The notes: generated by a model from the letters alone, not told the origin. A DNA stretch of 64,000 bases from Pseudomonas entomophila (GCF_023277925.1 NZ_CP063832.1:1893001-1957000), one strand, 5' to 3'. Positions 27,952 through 38,518 are shown, counted from the stretch's first letter. A program made the numbers and translations.

Positions 27952-29343
27952 ATGACCGTGCTCATCGCCCTGGCTGCCCTCGCCCTGCTGATGCTCGCCG
28001 CCTACCGCGGCTACAGCGTCATCCTGTTCGCCCCCATCGCCGCCCTCGGCGCCGTGCTACTCACCGACCCGGCCGCCGTGGCCCCCGCGTTCACCGGGGT
28101 GTTCATGGAGAAGATGGTCGGCTTCATCAAGCTGTACTTCCCGGTGTTCCTGCTCGGCGCCGTGTTCGGCAAGCTGATCGAGTTGTCCGGCTTCTCGCGC
28201 TCGATCGTCGCCGCCGCCATCCGCCTGCTCGGCACCCGCCAGGCCATGCTGGTGATCGTGCTGGTCTGCGCCCTGCTCACCTACGGCGGTGTGTCACTGT
28301 TCGTGGTGGTGTTCGCCGTCTACCCGTTCGCCGCCGAGATGTTCCGCCAGAGCAACATCCCCAAGCGCCTGATCCCGGCGACCATCGCCCTGGGCGCGTT
28401 CTCCTTCACCATGGACGCCCTGCCCGGCACCCCGCAGATCCAGAACATCATCCCCAGCACCTTCTTCAACACCACCGCCTGGGCCGCGCCCTGGCTGGGG
28501 CTGATCGGCACGCTGTTCGTGTTCTGCACCGGCATGCTCTACCTGCAGCGCCAGCGCAACAAGGCCCAGCGCCGCGGCGAAGGCTACGGTAGCGACCTGC
28601 GCAACGAGCCGGAGACCGCCGACGACCTCGCCCTGCCCAACCCCTGGCTGGCCCTGGCGCCGCTGATCCTGGTGGGAGTGATGAACCTGCTGTTCACCCA
28701 TTGGATCCCGCAGTGGTACGGTGCCAGCCACACCCTGCAACTGCCGGGCATGGGCGCGCCGGTGCAGAGCGACGTGGCCAAGCTCACGGCGATCTGGGCG
28801 GTGCAGGCGGCGCTGCTGGTGGGCATTTTGCTGGTGCTCGTGTGCGCCTTCGGCACCATTCGCCAGCGCCTGGCCGAAGGCACCAAGAGCGCGGTGGGCG
28901 GTGCACTGCTGGCCGCGATGAACACCGCCTCGGAATACGGCTTCGGCGCGGTGATCGCCTCGCTGCCAGGCTTCCTGGTACTGGCCGACGCCCTGCGCGG
29001 CATCCCCAACCCGCTGGTCAACGAAGCCATCACCGTGACCCTGCTGGCCGGCATCACCGGCTCGGCCTCCGGCGGCATGAGTATCGCCCTCGCCGCCATG
29101 AGCGACAGCTTCATCGCCGCCGCCAACGCCGCGCACATTCCCCTCGAGGTGCTGCACCGGGTCGCGGCCATGGCCAGCGGCGGCATGGACACCCTGCCGC
29201 ACAACGGCGCGGTGATCACCCTGCTGGCAGTGACCGGGCTGACCCACCGCGAGGCGTACAAGGATATTTTCGGTATTACCCTGATCAAGACCCTGGCCGT
29301 GTTCGTGGTCATCGCCACGTTCTACGCCACCGGCATCGTATGA
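27952..29343 (+). CDS. GntP-family permease, probable D-3-hydroxybutyrate/short-chain hydroxyacid importer
   Basis: This is a 463-residue polytopic permease of the GntP/DsdX-like (CitMHS/GntP clan) group. It has about 12 hydrophobic segments and motifs YPFAAEMFRQSNIPKRLIPA, GTPQIQNIIPS, and ASGGMDTLPHNGAVITLLAV near the C-terminus. In Pseudomonas, a permease of this kind sits beside 3-hydroxybutyrate dehydrogenase and an HbcR-type activator. Uptake of 3-hydroxybutyrate is therefore the likely role. It is the first gene after the sigma-54 promoter, with RBS GGAGA. The dehydrogenase follows after 11 bp. Confidence 0.85.
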   Translation: MTVLIALAALALLMLAAYRGYSVILFAPIAALGAVLLTDPAAVAPAFTGVFMEKMVGFIKLYFPVFLLGAVFGKLIELSGFSRSIVAAAIRLLGTRQAMLVIVLVCALLTYGGVSLFVVVFAVYPFAAEMFRQSNIPKRLIPATIALGAFSFTMDALPGTPQIQNIIPSTFFNTTAWAAPWLGLIGTLFVFCTGMLYLQRQRNKAQRRGEGYGSDLRNEPETADDLALPNPWLALAPLILVGVMNLLFTHWIPQWYGASHTLQLPGMGAPVQSDVAKLTAIWAVQAALLVGILLVLVCAFGTIRQRLAEGTKSAVGGALLAAMNTASEYGFGAVIASLPGFLVLADALRGIPNPLVNEAITVTLLAGITGSASGGMSIALAAMSDSFIAAANAAHIPLEVLHRVAAMASGGMDTLPHNGAVITLLAVTGLTHREAYKDIFGITLIKTLAVFVVIATFYATGIV

Positions 29344-29354
29344 AGGAGAACGGC

Positions 29355-30125
29355 ATGACGCTCAAAGGCAAGACCGCACTGGTCACCGGTTCCACCAGCG
29401 GCATCGGGCTGGGCATCGCCCAGGTACTGGCCGAGGCCGGCGCGAACATCCTGCTCAACGGCTTTGGCGACCCGGCACCGGCCATCGCCGAGATCGCCCG
29501 CCACGGCGTGAAGGTCGCCCATCACCCCGCCGACCTGTCCGACGTGGCGCAGATCGAGCAGATGTTCACCCTCGCCGAGCGCCAGTTCGGCGCGGTGGAC
29601 ATCCTGATCAACAATGCGGGTATCCAGCACGTCGCGCCGGTCGAGCAGTTCCCGGTCGAGGCTTGGGACAAGATCATCGCCCTCAACTTGTCGGCAGTGT
29701 TCCATGGCAGCCGCCTGGCACTGCCGGGCATGCGCGCACGCGCCTGGGGGCGCATCGTCAACATCGCCTCGGTGCACGGGTTGGTGGGGTCGACCGGCAA
29801 GGCCGCCTATGTGGCCGCCAAGCATGGCGTGGTCGGCCTGACCAAAGTCATCGGGCTGGAGACTGCCACCAGCAACATCGCCTGCAACGCCATCTGCCCA
29901 GGCTGGGTGCTGACCCCGCTGGTGCAGAAACAGATCGACGATCGTGCCGCCAGCGGCGGCGACCCGCTGCAGGCGCAGTACGACCTGCTGGCCGAGAAAC
30001 AACCTTCCCTGGCCTTCGTGACGCCCCGCCACCTCGGCGAGCTGGTATTGTTCCTGTGCAGCGAGGCCGGCAGCCAGGTCCGCGGCGCCGCCTGGAACGT
30101 AGACGGTGGCTGGCTCGCCCAGTGA
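29355..30125 (+). CDS. hbdH: D-3-hydroxybutyrate dehydrogenase (SDR family)
   Basis: This 256-residue short-chain dehydrogenase oxidises D-3-hydroxybutyrate to acetoacetate with NAD+. Visible are TGSTSGIGLGIA (cofactor), NNAGIQHVAPVEQFP, VNIASVHGLVGS and YVAAKHG (catalytic Tyr and Lys), and CPGWVLTPLVQKQI. The QHVAPVE and HGLV segments are typical of bacterial BDH1-type HbdH/BdhA. The start at 29355 follows AAGGAG by 8 bp. It lies between the permease and acetoacetyl-CoA synthetase, so the cluster covers import, oxidation and activation. Confidence 0.94.
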   Translation: MTLKGKTALVTGSTSGIGLGIAQVLAEAGANILLNGFGDPAPAIAEIARHGVKVAHHPADLSDVAQIEQMFTLAERQFGAVDILINNAGIQHVAPVEQFPVEAWDKIIALNLSAVFHGSRLALPGMRARAWGRIVNIASVHGLVGSTGKAAYVAAKHGVVGLTKVIGLETATSNIACNAICPGWVLTPLVQKQIDDRAASGGDPLQAQYDLLAEKQPSLAFVTPRHLGELVLFLCSEAGSQVRGAAWNVDGGWLAQ

Positions 30126-30168
30126 AGGTGGGCCGTGCGGCTCGATCCCCTATGCAGTGGAGGTTCCC

Positions 30169-32116
<1,948 letters not shown>

Positions 32117-32121
<5 letters not shown>

Positions 32122-32202
32122 GAGCGGCTTCAGCCGCGATGCAGGCAACGCTGTGCCTGGCCCCCGCTTCGCGGGTGATCGCGGCTGAAGCCGCTCCTAC
32201 AA
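32117..32202. repeat. REP pair overlapping the acetoacetyl-CoA synthetase stop codon
   Basis: TGTAGGAGCGGCTTCAGCCG and its inverted copy bound an 86-bp element. The TAG of its TGTAG is the stop codon of the preceding gene. Confidence 0.88.
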
Positions 32203-32263
32203 AGGCCATCGTCAGGCATAATGGCGGCCTCCCTCTGCCGTCCCGAAGTACAGGTACCTCACA

Positions 32264-32539
32264 ATGAAAGCCCAAGCCCGCCACATCCTGGTCAAGACCG
32301 CTGACGAAGCCGAGAAGCTCAAGCAGCGCATCGCCAACGGCGAGGCCTTCGACGTGCTGGCGAAGAAATTCTCCACCTGCCCCTCCGGCAAGCGTGGCGG
32401 CGACCTGGGCGAAGTGCGCCCAGGCCAGATGGTCGGCGCCATCGATCAGGTGATCTTCAAGAAACCCCTGCGCGTGGTACACGGCCCGATCAAAAGCAAG
32501 TTCGGTTATCACCTGGTGCAGACGTTCTTCCGCGACTGA
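32264..32539 (+). CDS. ppiC: Parvulin peptidyl-prolyl cis-trans isomerase (PpiC), copy 2
   Basis: This is a 91-residue single-domain cytoplasmic parvulin, MKAQARHILVKTADEAEKLK, with LAKKFSTCPSGKRGGDLGEV and KFGYHLVQT at the C-terminus. It is closer to E. coli PpiC than the copy at 21847. The two share the ARHILV, STCPS, GGDLG and FGYHL motifs and are paralogues. It stands alone, preceded by a BIME and followed by an autotransporter relic. Confidence 0.94.
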   Translation: MKAQARHILVKTADEAEKLKQRIANGEAFDVLAKKFSTCPSGKRGGDLGEVRPGQMVGAIDQVIFKKPLRVVHGPIKSKFGYHLVQTFFRD

Positions 32540-32569
32540 TCGCACCTTGCCACCTGGCATTTCTGCCCG

Positions 32570-33062
32570 TTGTCCCATACCAGGCGTTTATCTACAACTC
32601 AGGCAAGATCGCAGCCGCCTAACCACGCGACTGTGACGGCGTTCACCGCAGGCCAGAAAGCAACAGTACGCAACGCAGGGTTGATCGACCTGAGCACTGG
32701 CAACGATGCCCAGGGGCGTCTCACCCTGAACGGCGACTACCTGGGCGACAACGCCACACTGCGGCTCAACAGCGTGCTGGCGGGTGACGAGGCGGTCTCC
32801 GACCGCCTGGTGGTGGGCCTGGGTAGCATTACCGGTAGCACAAGGCTGCAGGCCAACAATCTCGGCGGCGCAGGCGCAGCCACGGCGGGCAACGGCATCC
32901 AGGTCGTGGAGGCCCGCGAGGGCGTCCCCAGCAGCGACACGGCATTCGTTCAAACCCAGACACGCTCGGCCGGCGCCTACGACCATCGTCTGTTCAAGCA
33001 ACCTGGACAGCCGCCAGCAGGAAGCCAGCGGCATGAACCTGGGGGTACGCTGGCAACTCTAG
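32570..33062 (+). pseudogene. Collapsed autotransporter (pertactin-like) gene remnant
   Basis: The frame has NAGLIDLSTGNDAQGRLTLN, LNSVLAGDEAVSDRLVVGLG and GNGIQVVEAREGVPSSDTAF. This is the end of a pertactin-like passenger domain, just before its beta-barrel (AGAYDHRLF). The next bases are in another frame and read SNLDSRQQEASGMNLGVRWQ then Leu-stop, the last two strands of an autotransporter barrel. About 250 residues of barrel and the whole passenger N-terminus are missing. No start codon with an RBS or signal peptide is visible. The last bases overlap the end of the convergent LysE gene by 4 bp. Confidence 0.75.
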
Positions 33063-33682
33063 CGGCGGGCCGCCAGCAGCCCCAGCCCGGCGACGCCCAG
33101 TAGCGAGGCGCTGACCCGGTTGAACATCCGGCGCGGTGCGGGGCGCTCGAACCAGCGCTGCAGGTAGGCACCCAACCCAGCGTAAATGGCGATGGCCGCC
33201 CACTCCAGCAGCAGGAACAGCACACCCAGTTGCAGGAACTGCTCGCTGACCGGGACGCTGCCACCCACGCTGACGAACTGCGGCAGGAAGGCGGTGAAAA
33301 TCAGAATCGCCTTCGGGTTGCCGGCCGCCACCCAGAACTCCTGGCGTGCCAGCTTCCAGGTACCCCGCGGCTGCTCCCCCGTCACCTGTGCCTCCCCCAC
33401 CGGCGCGCGCCACAGCTGCCAGGCGATGTAGAACAGGTAGCCCGCGCCCAGCACCTTGATCGCCAGGAACAGGTACTCGCTGGTATGCAGCACCACCGCC
33501 AGCCCCATGGCGGCCAGGGCGATCATGCCGCTGAACGCCAGCAGGCGCCCGCCACCGGCCACGCAGGCGGTGCGCAGGCCGTAGCGGCTGGCGTTGTGCA
33601 GCGACAGCAGATTGTTCGGCCCCGGGGCCATGTTCAGGGCAAAGCAGGCGGGGATGAACAGCAACAGGCTCGACAGGTCCAT
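33059..33682 (-). CDS. LysE/RhtB-family amino-acid exporter
   Basis: This 207-residue inner-membrane exporter has about six helices. Family marks are MAPGPNNLLSLHNASRYGLR, AGYLFYIAWQLWR and AAGNPKAILIFTAFLPQFV. The GxxxG-type start LLFIPACFALNMAPGPN is typical of RhtB members that export amino acids such as homoserine or threonine. An AAGGAG RBS precedes 33682. It is a single gene. Its substrate is unknown. Confidence 0.88.
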   Translation of the reverse strand: MDLSSLLLFIPACFALNMAPGPNNLLSLHNASRYGLRTACVAGGGRLLAFSGMIALAAMGLAVVLHTSEYLFLAIKVLGAGYLFYIAWQLWRAPVGEAQVTGEQPRGTWKLARQEFWVAAGNPKAILIFTAFLPQFVSVGGSVPVSEQFLQLGVLFLLLEWAAIAIYAGLGAYLQRWFERPAPRRMFNRVSASLLGVAGLGLLAARR

Positions 33683-33801
33683 TCTTCTTCTCCTTCAAGG
33701 ACCACGGCAGCGTCGCGCCCGATCCGGGCTTGCGTCAAGCACAGTCATACGGCAAATGGCCGCAACAGTCGCCAGCGATGACACTGCTGCCGTCCCCCGA
33801 T

Positions 33802-33921
33802 AGCCCTGGCCTACCAGGTACCGCGCCGGTTCGCGCGGCTGCTGCCGTGGCTTGAGCGGGCGTCCGGAATGAGGCTGATCCTGCTGGCAGGCGGCGTGAT
33901 CATTCACCTGGCATGGGGCTG
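33802..33921 (+). pseudogene. Possible C-terminal remnant of a membrane transporter
   Basis: A 40-codon frame without a start reads IALAYQVPRRFARLLPWLER, then ASGMRLILLAGGVIIHLAWG, and stops at TGA. It resembles the last amphipathic segment and helix of LysE-like transporters. Upstream the frame is broken by stops. It overlaps the 3' end of the opposite-strand phosphatase gene. The identification is weak. Confidence 0.3.
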
Positions 33922-34595
33922 ACCAGTGTCAGCGATGCGAGGTCGAGCAAGCTGAAGTGACCACTGCCCCAGCCGCCGGTATCGAGGTGCCAGACGTTAC
34001 CCAGCACTGTCATCCTGCGCAGCGGCGTATGCCCGACCACCAGGGCGCGCAGCCCTTCGACCCACTGCTCGTCGCCTTCCCTCAGCCGCCGCCGCGACCA
34101 CTGGCAGATTTCCCGTACATCAGGATCATCGTCGTTTTGCAGGCTCTTCTTCAGTGCCGCCCAGTCACTGAACGGGCTGTCGGCATGCAGCAGGCCAATC
34201 GGCCCATGGACGGTTTCGACCTCCAGCGCGATGGGCATCGTCAGGAAGGCTTCCACGAACGGCTCCTGCTCGTGCTCCGGCAGGTCGATAAACCAACCGC
34301 CCCCCGCTGCACGGTACATGTCCAGGTCGACCCGCCCACCGCACAGGTGGTTGATCGCCAGTGTCTCGTGGTTGCCCTGCACCGCATGGAACCAGGGTTC
34401 GGCCAGCCATTCCAGGGCGCTCTCGCTGTCAGGCCCTCGGTCGACCAGGTCACCCACGCTGAACAGGCGATCGACCCGAGGATTGAAACCCACGTCCTCC
34501 AGGCAAGCTTGCAAGCGCTGGAAATGCCCGTGGATATCGCCCACGGCCAGGTCGCGCCCGCGGGTGTTGGCGGCTATCCGCCGATAACGGCTCAT
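33900..34595 (-). CDS. Metallophosphoesterase, PrpA/PphB-like serine/threonine protein phosphatase
   Basis: This 231-residue calcineurin-like phosphatase has GDIHGHFQRL, GDLVDRGPDS and GNHETLAI, the three metal-binding blocks with Asp, His and Asn ligands. VVGHTPLRR and the C-terminal HLDTGGWGSGHFSLL complete the site. The closest known group is lambda-phosphatase-like PrpA/PphA/PphB, which dephosphorylates proteins or Ap4A-like substrates. The start MSRYRRIAANTRGRDLAVGD is convincing. It is divergent from the DUF3016 gene with a 74-bp gap. Confidence 0.88.
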   Translation of the reverse strand: MSRYRRIAANTRGRDLAVGDIHGHFQRLQACLEDVGFNPRVDRLFSVGDLVDRGPDSESALEWLAEPWFHAVQGNHETLAINHLCGGRVDLDMYRAAGGGWFIDLPEHEQEPFVEAFLTMPIALEVETVHGPIGLLHADSPFSDWAALKKSLQNDDDPDVREICQWSRRRLREGDEQWVEGLRALVVGHTPLRRMTVLGNVWHLDTGGWGSGHFSLLDLASLTLVSPMPGE

Positions 34596-34669
34596 TGCAT
34601 CGTCCTCTGCGACTTCCCCGGTACAGGCGTAAAATGGTCAGGCAAGCCGCCCACACCCGGAGGTGCAGC

Positions 34670-35182
34670 ATGCGTACCACCCTGGCCTGTGCCGTACTGA
34701 TGGTGCTGGCATTTGACAGCATGGCACAGGGCACCCCGGCCGCACAGGTCGAGGTGCAATTCGAACACCCGGAGAACTTCCGCGATGCCAGCCTCGACAG
34801 CGCAGGCTACGAGCAAGGCGCCGAGACGCAAGTGATGCAGGCCATCACCACACACCTGCAGAAACTCGGCCAGCGCTACCTGAAACCCGGCCAGCAGTTG
34901 GTCATCGATATCCGTGACATCGACCTGGCGGGGCGTTTCGAGCCCTGGCACAACCACGCCTACGATGTGCGCTTCATGCGTGACATCACCTGGCCCAGCA
35001 TCGACCTGGTCTACACCCTCACCCAACCTGGCCATCCAGCCCTTCAGGCGCAGGAGCACCTGAGCGACAAGATGTACCTCAGCCGCCCTGGGCGCCAGGC
35101 CAACGGTGATCGCCTGTTTGCCGAGAAAGCCATGCTCACCGACTGGTTCCGCCAGCGCTTCGCCCAGTTGCCGCCCTCCTGA
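34670..35182 (+). CDS. DUF3016 domain periplasmic protein
   Basis: This is a 170-residue protein with a signal peptide (MRTTLACAVLMVLAFDSMAQ, cleavage after MAQ or nearby). The mature part VEVQFEHPENFRDASLDSAG, YLKPGQQLVIDIRDIDLAGR and ITWPSIDLVYTLTQPG matches DUF3016. The C-terminal KAMLTDWFRQRFAQ is the usual ending. The function is unknown. The start at 34670 follows GGAGG by 7 bp. It is a single gene. Confidence 0.85.
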   Translation: MRTTLACAVLMVLAFDSMAQGTPAAQVEVQFEHPENFRDASLDSAGYEQGAETQVMQAITTHLQKLGQRYLKPGQQLVIDIRDIDLAGRFEPWHNHAYDVRFMRDITWPSIDLVYTLTQPGHPALQAQEHLSDKMYLSRPGRQANGDRLFAEKAMLTDWFRQRFAQLPPS

Positions 35183-35184
35183 AC

Positions 35185-35305
35185 TCAATCGCGCAAGCGG
35201 GCCAGCGCCAGCGGCGCGATCAGTCGGTGGAACGGTGCCACAGGCAACATGTAGAGCCGCCCCAGCAGGTTATGGGTGCGTACCACCGTGCTCATCGCCA
35301 CTACG
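35185..35305 (-). pseudogene. C-terminal remnant of a DUF2867 protein
   Basis: On the minus strand the frame reads STVVRTHNLLGRLYMLPVAP then FHRLIAPLALARL, and then stops. This is the conserved C-terminal end of DUF2867 family proteins. The upstream part runs into unrelated sequence that overlaps the ogt 3' end. On the other strand, the same junction carries a short hydrophobic tail (GLFAGTLLTILLGLLCTWFG) ending at 35368, perhaps the end of a different lost membrane gene. Two decayed genes thus meet here. Confidence 0.55.
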
Positions 35306-35371
35306 GCCTGTTCGCCGGGACACTGCTTACCATCCTGCTGGGATTGCTCTGCACCTGGTTCGGTTGAACCC

Positions 35372-35872
35372 TCAGAAGTCCAGTGCCAGGCTCTGTCGCC
35401 CTTCCAGCGCCAGCAGGAACTGTTTGGCCGGCAGCCCACCCGCGAAGCCGGTGAGGCTGCCGGACGCCCCGATCACCCGGTGGCAGGGGGCGATGATCGA
35501 GATCGGGTTGCGCCCGTTGGCCGCGCCAACCGCCCGTACCGCGTCAGGTTTGCCGATCTGCCGGGCGATGTCGCTGTAGCTGCGGGTCTCACCGAAGGGG
35601 ATGGTCAGCAGTGCCGCCCAGACCTGGCGCTGGAAATCGGTGCCGGCGAAGTCCAGCGCCAGTTCGAAACACTGCCGTGTGCCGGCGAAGTACTCGCCCA
35701 GTTGGCGGGCGGTTTCACGCAGCACAGGATGATGATCATCGCGGTGCAACTCGCCCAGCCGCACGCGGTTGCTGCGCTCATGCTCCCAGAGCACGGCGGC
35801 CAGGCACTCGCCACGGGCCACCAGGGTGAGGGTGCCGACGGGGGAAGACTGCAGCGTGAAAGCGTTCGACAT
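35372..35872 (-). CDS. ogt: Methylated-DNA-protein-cysteine methyltransferase (Ogt type)
   Basis: This 166-residue suicide enzyme removes alkyl groups from O6-alkylguanine in DNA. The acceptor is Cys130 in PCHRV. The helix-turn-helix with the Arg finger (SYSDIARQIGKPDAVRAVGA), the Asn hinge (ANGRNPISII) and the glycine loop GSLTGFAGGLPAKQFLLALE are complete. It has the Ogt length and lacks the AraC-like AdaA domain. It is a single gene. Confidence 0.95.
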   Translation of the reverse strand: MSNAFTLQSSPVGTLTLVARGECLAAVLWEHERSNRVRLGELHRDDHHPVLRETARQLGEYFAGTRQCFELALDFAGTDFQRQVWAALLTIPFGETRSYSDIARQIGKPDAVRAVGAANGRNPISIIAPCHRVIGASGSLTGFAGGLPAKQFLLALEGRQSLALDF

Positions 35873-35994
35873 GGCGGGCTCCTGCCGTGAAAAAGCGATG
35901 GCCCACTCTACGCATCCCTTCGCGGCGATGCATCCGCATTCTTGCCCGCTTCTTCATGCCTGGGCTCCCCCCCGGCCCAGGCATGGCAAAAGGA

Positions 35995-36335
35995 CTAGGC
36001 CCGCGAACACATGAGCGCGGCGTCGAGCAGGCGCCCCTTGTCGTACCAGGCATCGCGCTGGTAGGCGAGGAACTTGCACTGCCGATCCACCTGCCGCATC
36101 TCGACCAGGCCGGAGGTTCTGTGGGGGCGGTGCTGTCGACGAAAAACTCAACCGTGTTGTGGCTTTGCAGCAGGTAAATCTTCGCGCCACCTTGCAACTC
36201 ACCCTGTACACAGCCCAGATATTGCGGCGGGTTCTTTGCGGTCATGCCGGACGTGTAGTCATGCCCCGCGCGAACATCCGTGTTGTTCGCACAACCGCCC
36301 AGCAACAGGCTTGAAGCACTGACCAGCAGCAACAC
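35995..36335 (-). pseudogene. Frameshifted small lipoprotein gene
   Basis: From a GTG at 36335 the frame reads LLLVSASSLLLGGCANN, a lipoprotein signal with LGGC, and then AGHDYTSGMTAKNPPQYLGC and VEFFVDSTAPTEPP. At about 36115 the frame is lost. The sequence continues in another frame as GLVEMRQVDRQCKFLAYQRD and DKGRLLDAALMCSRA, then a stop at 35995. An ATG at 36357 (MRVKRSQ) would be the natural start but is also out of phase with the lipoprotein signal. Two indels therefore seem to have inactivated the gene, unless they are sequencing errors. The function is unknown. Confidence 0.6.
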
Positions 36336-36476
36336 CTTGAGACCGCTTGACTCTCATTGAGCATTTCATGGACCGCGCCGCTGGTCTGCCATGCCACTTG
36401 GGTCAGCGAAACAGGCGTCTACTGATGGGCAGGCCCTGTGGCACGACCAAGAAGACACCCCCCGAGGTGCACGCCC

Positions 36477-36734
36477 ATGAAACACATCCATAAGTTGGTG
36501 CAGCAACGTCGTCGACAATTGCACGTGCATATGTCGCCCAGCGGCTTGCAACACACACCAGACGAAAGCTGGCCTATGTCGGCACGCAGTGCCCCGGCGC
36601 AGGAAGGTCGCAAGGTCATGGATAAAAGACCTGCACTCGAAGCGCTCGAGCATGGACTGAACAACATAGCCAGCCTGCACGACGCTACATTGACCACTCG
36701 AAAAGTAAAATCCGCGGCCGCTGTACACACCTGA
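36477..36734 (+). CDS. Small hypothetical protein (doubtful)
   Basis: This is an 85-codon frame starting MKHIHKLVQQRRRQLHVHMS after a weak RBS (CGAGGTG). It is basic, Gln/His-rich and without recognisable domains; the later part RKVMDKRPALEALEHGLNNI could form helices. It lies in a lower-GC patch with decayed genes. I do not recognise it and it may not be coding. Confidence 0.25.
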   Translation: MKHIHKLVQQRRRQLHVHMSPSGLQHTPDESWPMSARSAPAQEGRKVMDKRPALEALEHGLNNIASLHDATLTTRKVKSAAAVHT

Positions 36735-36825
36735 GCGTGATGCCGTCAGGTTCTTTATTGTCAGTGAGTACGCCAGGTTTGCTATCGTGGCGCCTCATAA
36801 CTTTGGCAGCACGGAAGCAGCACGC

Positions 36826-37152
36826 ATGGCGGCATGGAAAACCCTGGTCATTGCCCTCCTGGCAACGATCAGCGCACAGGGTTTGGCGAACGAAAAAAAC
36901 GGAACATACGAGGGGGTCATGTTGATGATAACGATACTCCCTTTCACTCCCTTGACAGCAACCACCGCGCTTTCCGAATCGGCGAAGGACAACTTCAAAC
37001 CCGCCAAGGCCGACGCACTCACCTTCATTGGCTCAGGGGGCGAGATACGAGGGGCGCAGTTCGAGCAGGCCGTCCGTTACTATCACGCTGCCTACGCCCC
37101 TGCGCCCATGACGGATGATCAGCTGGCCCTCGCGATAGTGACGGCATTCTGA
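36826..37152 (+). CDS. DUF2388 family exported protein
   Basis: This is a 108-residue protein. The signal is MAAWKTLVIALLATISAQGLA. The mature end ALTFIGSGGEIRGAQFEQAV and PMTDDQLALAIVTAF matches the DUF2388 pattern (FVASDGxIRGAxLExA...DxQLAxAIL) found in many small Pseudomonas periplasmic proteins. It is divergent in its middle and lower in GC than the flanks. The start at 36826 is chosen for its signal peptide and GGAAG upstream. The function is unknown. Confidence 0.65.
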   Translation: MAAWKTLVIALLATISAQGLANEKNGTYEGVMLMITILPFTPLTATTALSESAKDNFKPAKADALTFIGSGGEIRGAQFEQAVRYYHAAYAPAPMTDDQLALAIVTAF

Positions 37153-37660
37153 GCCATGGCTGCCCACTGCCAAGCGCCCCGCTACCGCCTGCACAACCAG
37201 CCCGGCAGTACCCCAGGCTCTTGCACACCTCGTCAAGTTCGATCGAATGGCTTTGAGGCTGGCCCAACTCTTCCTCGATCGTCATCGTCCTAACCTCGTT
37301 GAATGAGTTCAAAGTGCCAGATGGCGCTGTGAAGTGTCGAAGATTGCACAGGATGCTCAAGGCCGATTTGCGCCATCGCACGTGCAGCACACCACCCGCC
37401 TTCATTTGATTCAACGACTTGCAACGCGATGCATCCTGAAAGATTTAGCAACATTCCCAGATCGCCAGATCGCCAGGTCCCTGAAACTGAACGTGACGGA
37501 TGCTGTCTGTTTGCCATCGGTCACGACTGAGGTCGCCCGACCCGGCGGGCCAGACAGGATCCACGTCCTGGCTCGCTTCCAGAACGGCCTCGACTTCCCG
37601 GCTTACCCGCGCGCCCCTCTGCGGGGCTGCTACCCCTTATCAAGGCTGAAAGAGCGAACC
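37153..37660. other. 508-bp stretch without a convincing gene
   Basis: A minus-strand frame from ATG 37285 (MTIEEELGQPQSHSIELDEV) has an upstream AGG-rich sequence. It runs antisense into the DUF2388 gene and looks spurious after about 30 codons. The plus-strand reading frame upstream of 37661 shows no signal or domain. The composition is less GC-rich than the core. This is probably decayed sequence plus the promoter of the META-domain gene. Confidence 0.4.
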
Positions 37661-38476
37661 ATGAAACACAACATTCTCCTTGTTGCCGTCTGTGCAGCCC
37701 TGCTTCAGGCGTGCACCCCGGCTACCACTTCCCCTGAAGGGTCGCCGTCCATGCCCACCCCCTCCTCGTCCGTCGCTGGCCAGCCTGCACTCTCGGCCTA
37801 CTACTGGAACCTGGTATCGGCCAACGATGCTTCAGGCAAGCCCATCGCTGGCCTGGACAATGGCTTCGAACGCAAGCTGCGGCTGAACTTTTTCGACAGC
37901 AAGCTGAACATCAGCGGCGGCTGCAACACCCAATTCGGGGGTTACAGCTATCAGGACGGTGTACTGAAGGTCCAGTCGCTCGCCTCGACCCTGATGGCCT
38001 GCGACAAGCGCCTGATGGATGGGGACGCCCCGATTGGTCGCCTGTTCAAGGGTGACCTGCGCACAGCCATCACCGGCGCCGCCCCTGAACCGGTGCTGCA
38101 GCTGACCACCCAGGACGGCTCGGTGCTGAAGTTCCAGGGCGAAGCCACCCCAGAGACCCGCTACGGCAGCAAGGGCGAGATCAAGTTCCTGGAGGTGGCC
38201 GCCAAGCCCGTCAAATGCAGCCACCCGCTGATCCCGAACTACCAGTGCCTGCAAGTGCGCGAGCGCCGTTATGACGACGCCGGCCTGCAATTGCCGACCC
38301 AGGATGCCTGGCATCCGCTGTACCAGTCCATCGAGGGCTATGAGCACCATGATGGCGTACGTACCGTGCTGCGGGTGAAGCAGTACGCGTGGAAGAACCC
38401 GCCCGCCGACGCACCGTCGCAAGTCTATGTGCTGGACCTAGTGGTCGAGCAGGACGCCTCGGGCAAAGGCAAGTAA
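37661..38476 (+). CDS. META and DUF4377 domain lipoprotein
   Basis: This is a 271-residue outer-membrane or periplasmic lipoprotein (signal MKHNILLVAVCAALLQAC, lipobox LQAC). A Ser/Pro/Thr linker is followed by a META/HslJ-like domain (residues about 45-160). Typical features are YYWNLVSANDASGKP and FDSKLNISGGCNTQFGGYSY, and LASTLMACDKRLMDGD. The C-terminal DUF4377 domain reads CLQVRERRYDDAGLQ and WHPLYQSIEGYEH. META domain proteins are linked to heat-shock or motility phenotypes in other bacteria; the role here is unknown. The start at 37661 is preferred over the long upstream frame. Confidence 0.88.
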   Translation: MKHNILLVAVCAALLQACTPATTSPEGSPSMPTPSSSVAGQPALSAYYWNLVSANDASGKPIAGLDNGFERKLRLNFFDSKLNISGGCNTQFGGYSYQDGVLKVQSLASTLMACDKRLMDGDAPIGRLFKGDLRTAITGAAPEPVLQLTTQDGSVLKFQGEATPETRYGSKGEIKFLEVAAKPVKCSHPLIPNYQCLQVRERRYDDAGLQLPTQDAWHPLYQSIEGYEHHDGVRTVLRVKQYAWKNPPADAPSQVYVLDLVVEQDASGKGK

Positions 38477-38488
38477 GCACCACCCAAA

Positions 38489-38518
38489 GTTGCGAGCCGG
38501 TAGCCACCGGCCCGCAAC
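38489..38518 (+). terminator. Terminator-like hairpin after the META-domain gene
   Basis: GTTGCGAGCCGGT and ACCGGCCCGCAAC form a 13-bp stem (one mismatch) with loop AGCC. It starts 13 bp after the stop. No long T-run follows, so it may be a weak terminator or a stability hairpin. Confidence 0.55.

Noticed and set aside
36366..36728. Minus-strand frame of 120 codons overlapping the small plus-strand frame at 36477
   Set aside because: No signal, domain or RBS; neither strand is convincing and the plus-strand frame has slightly better start context.
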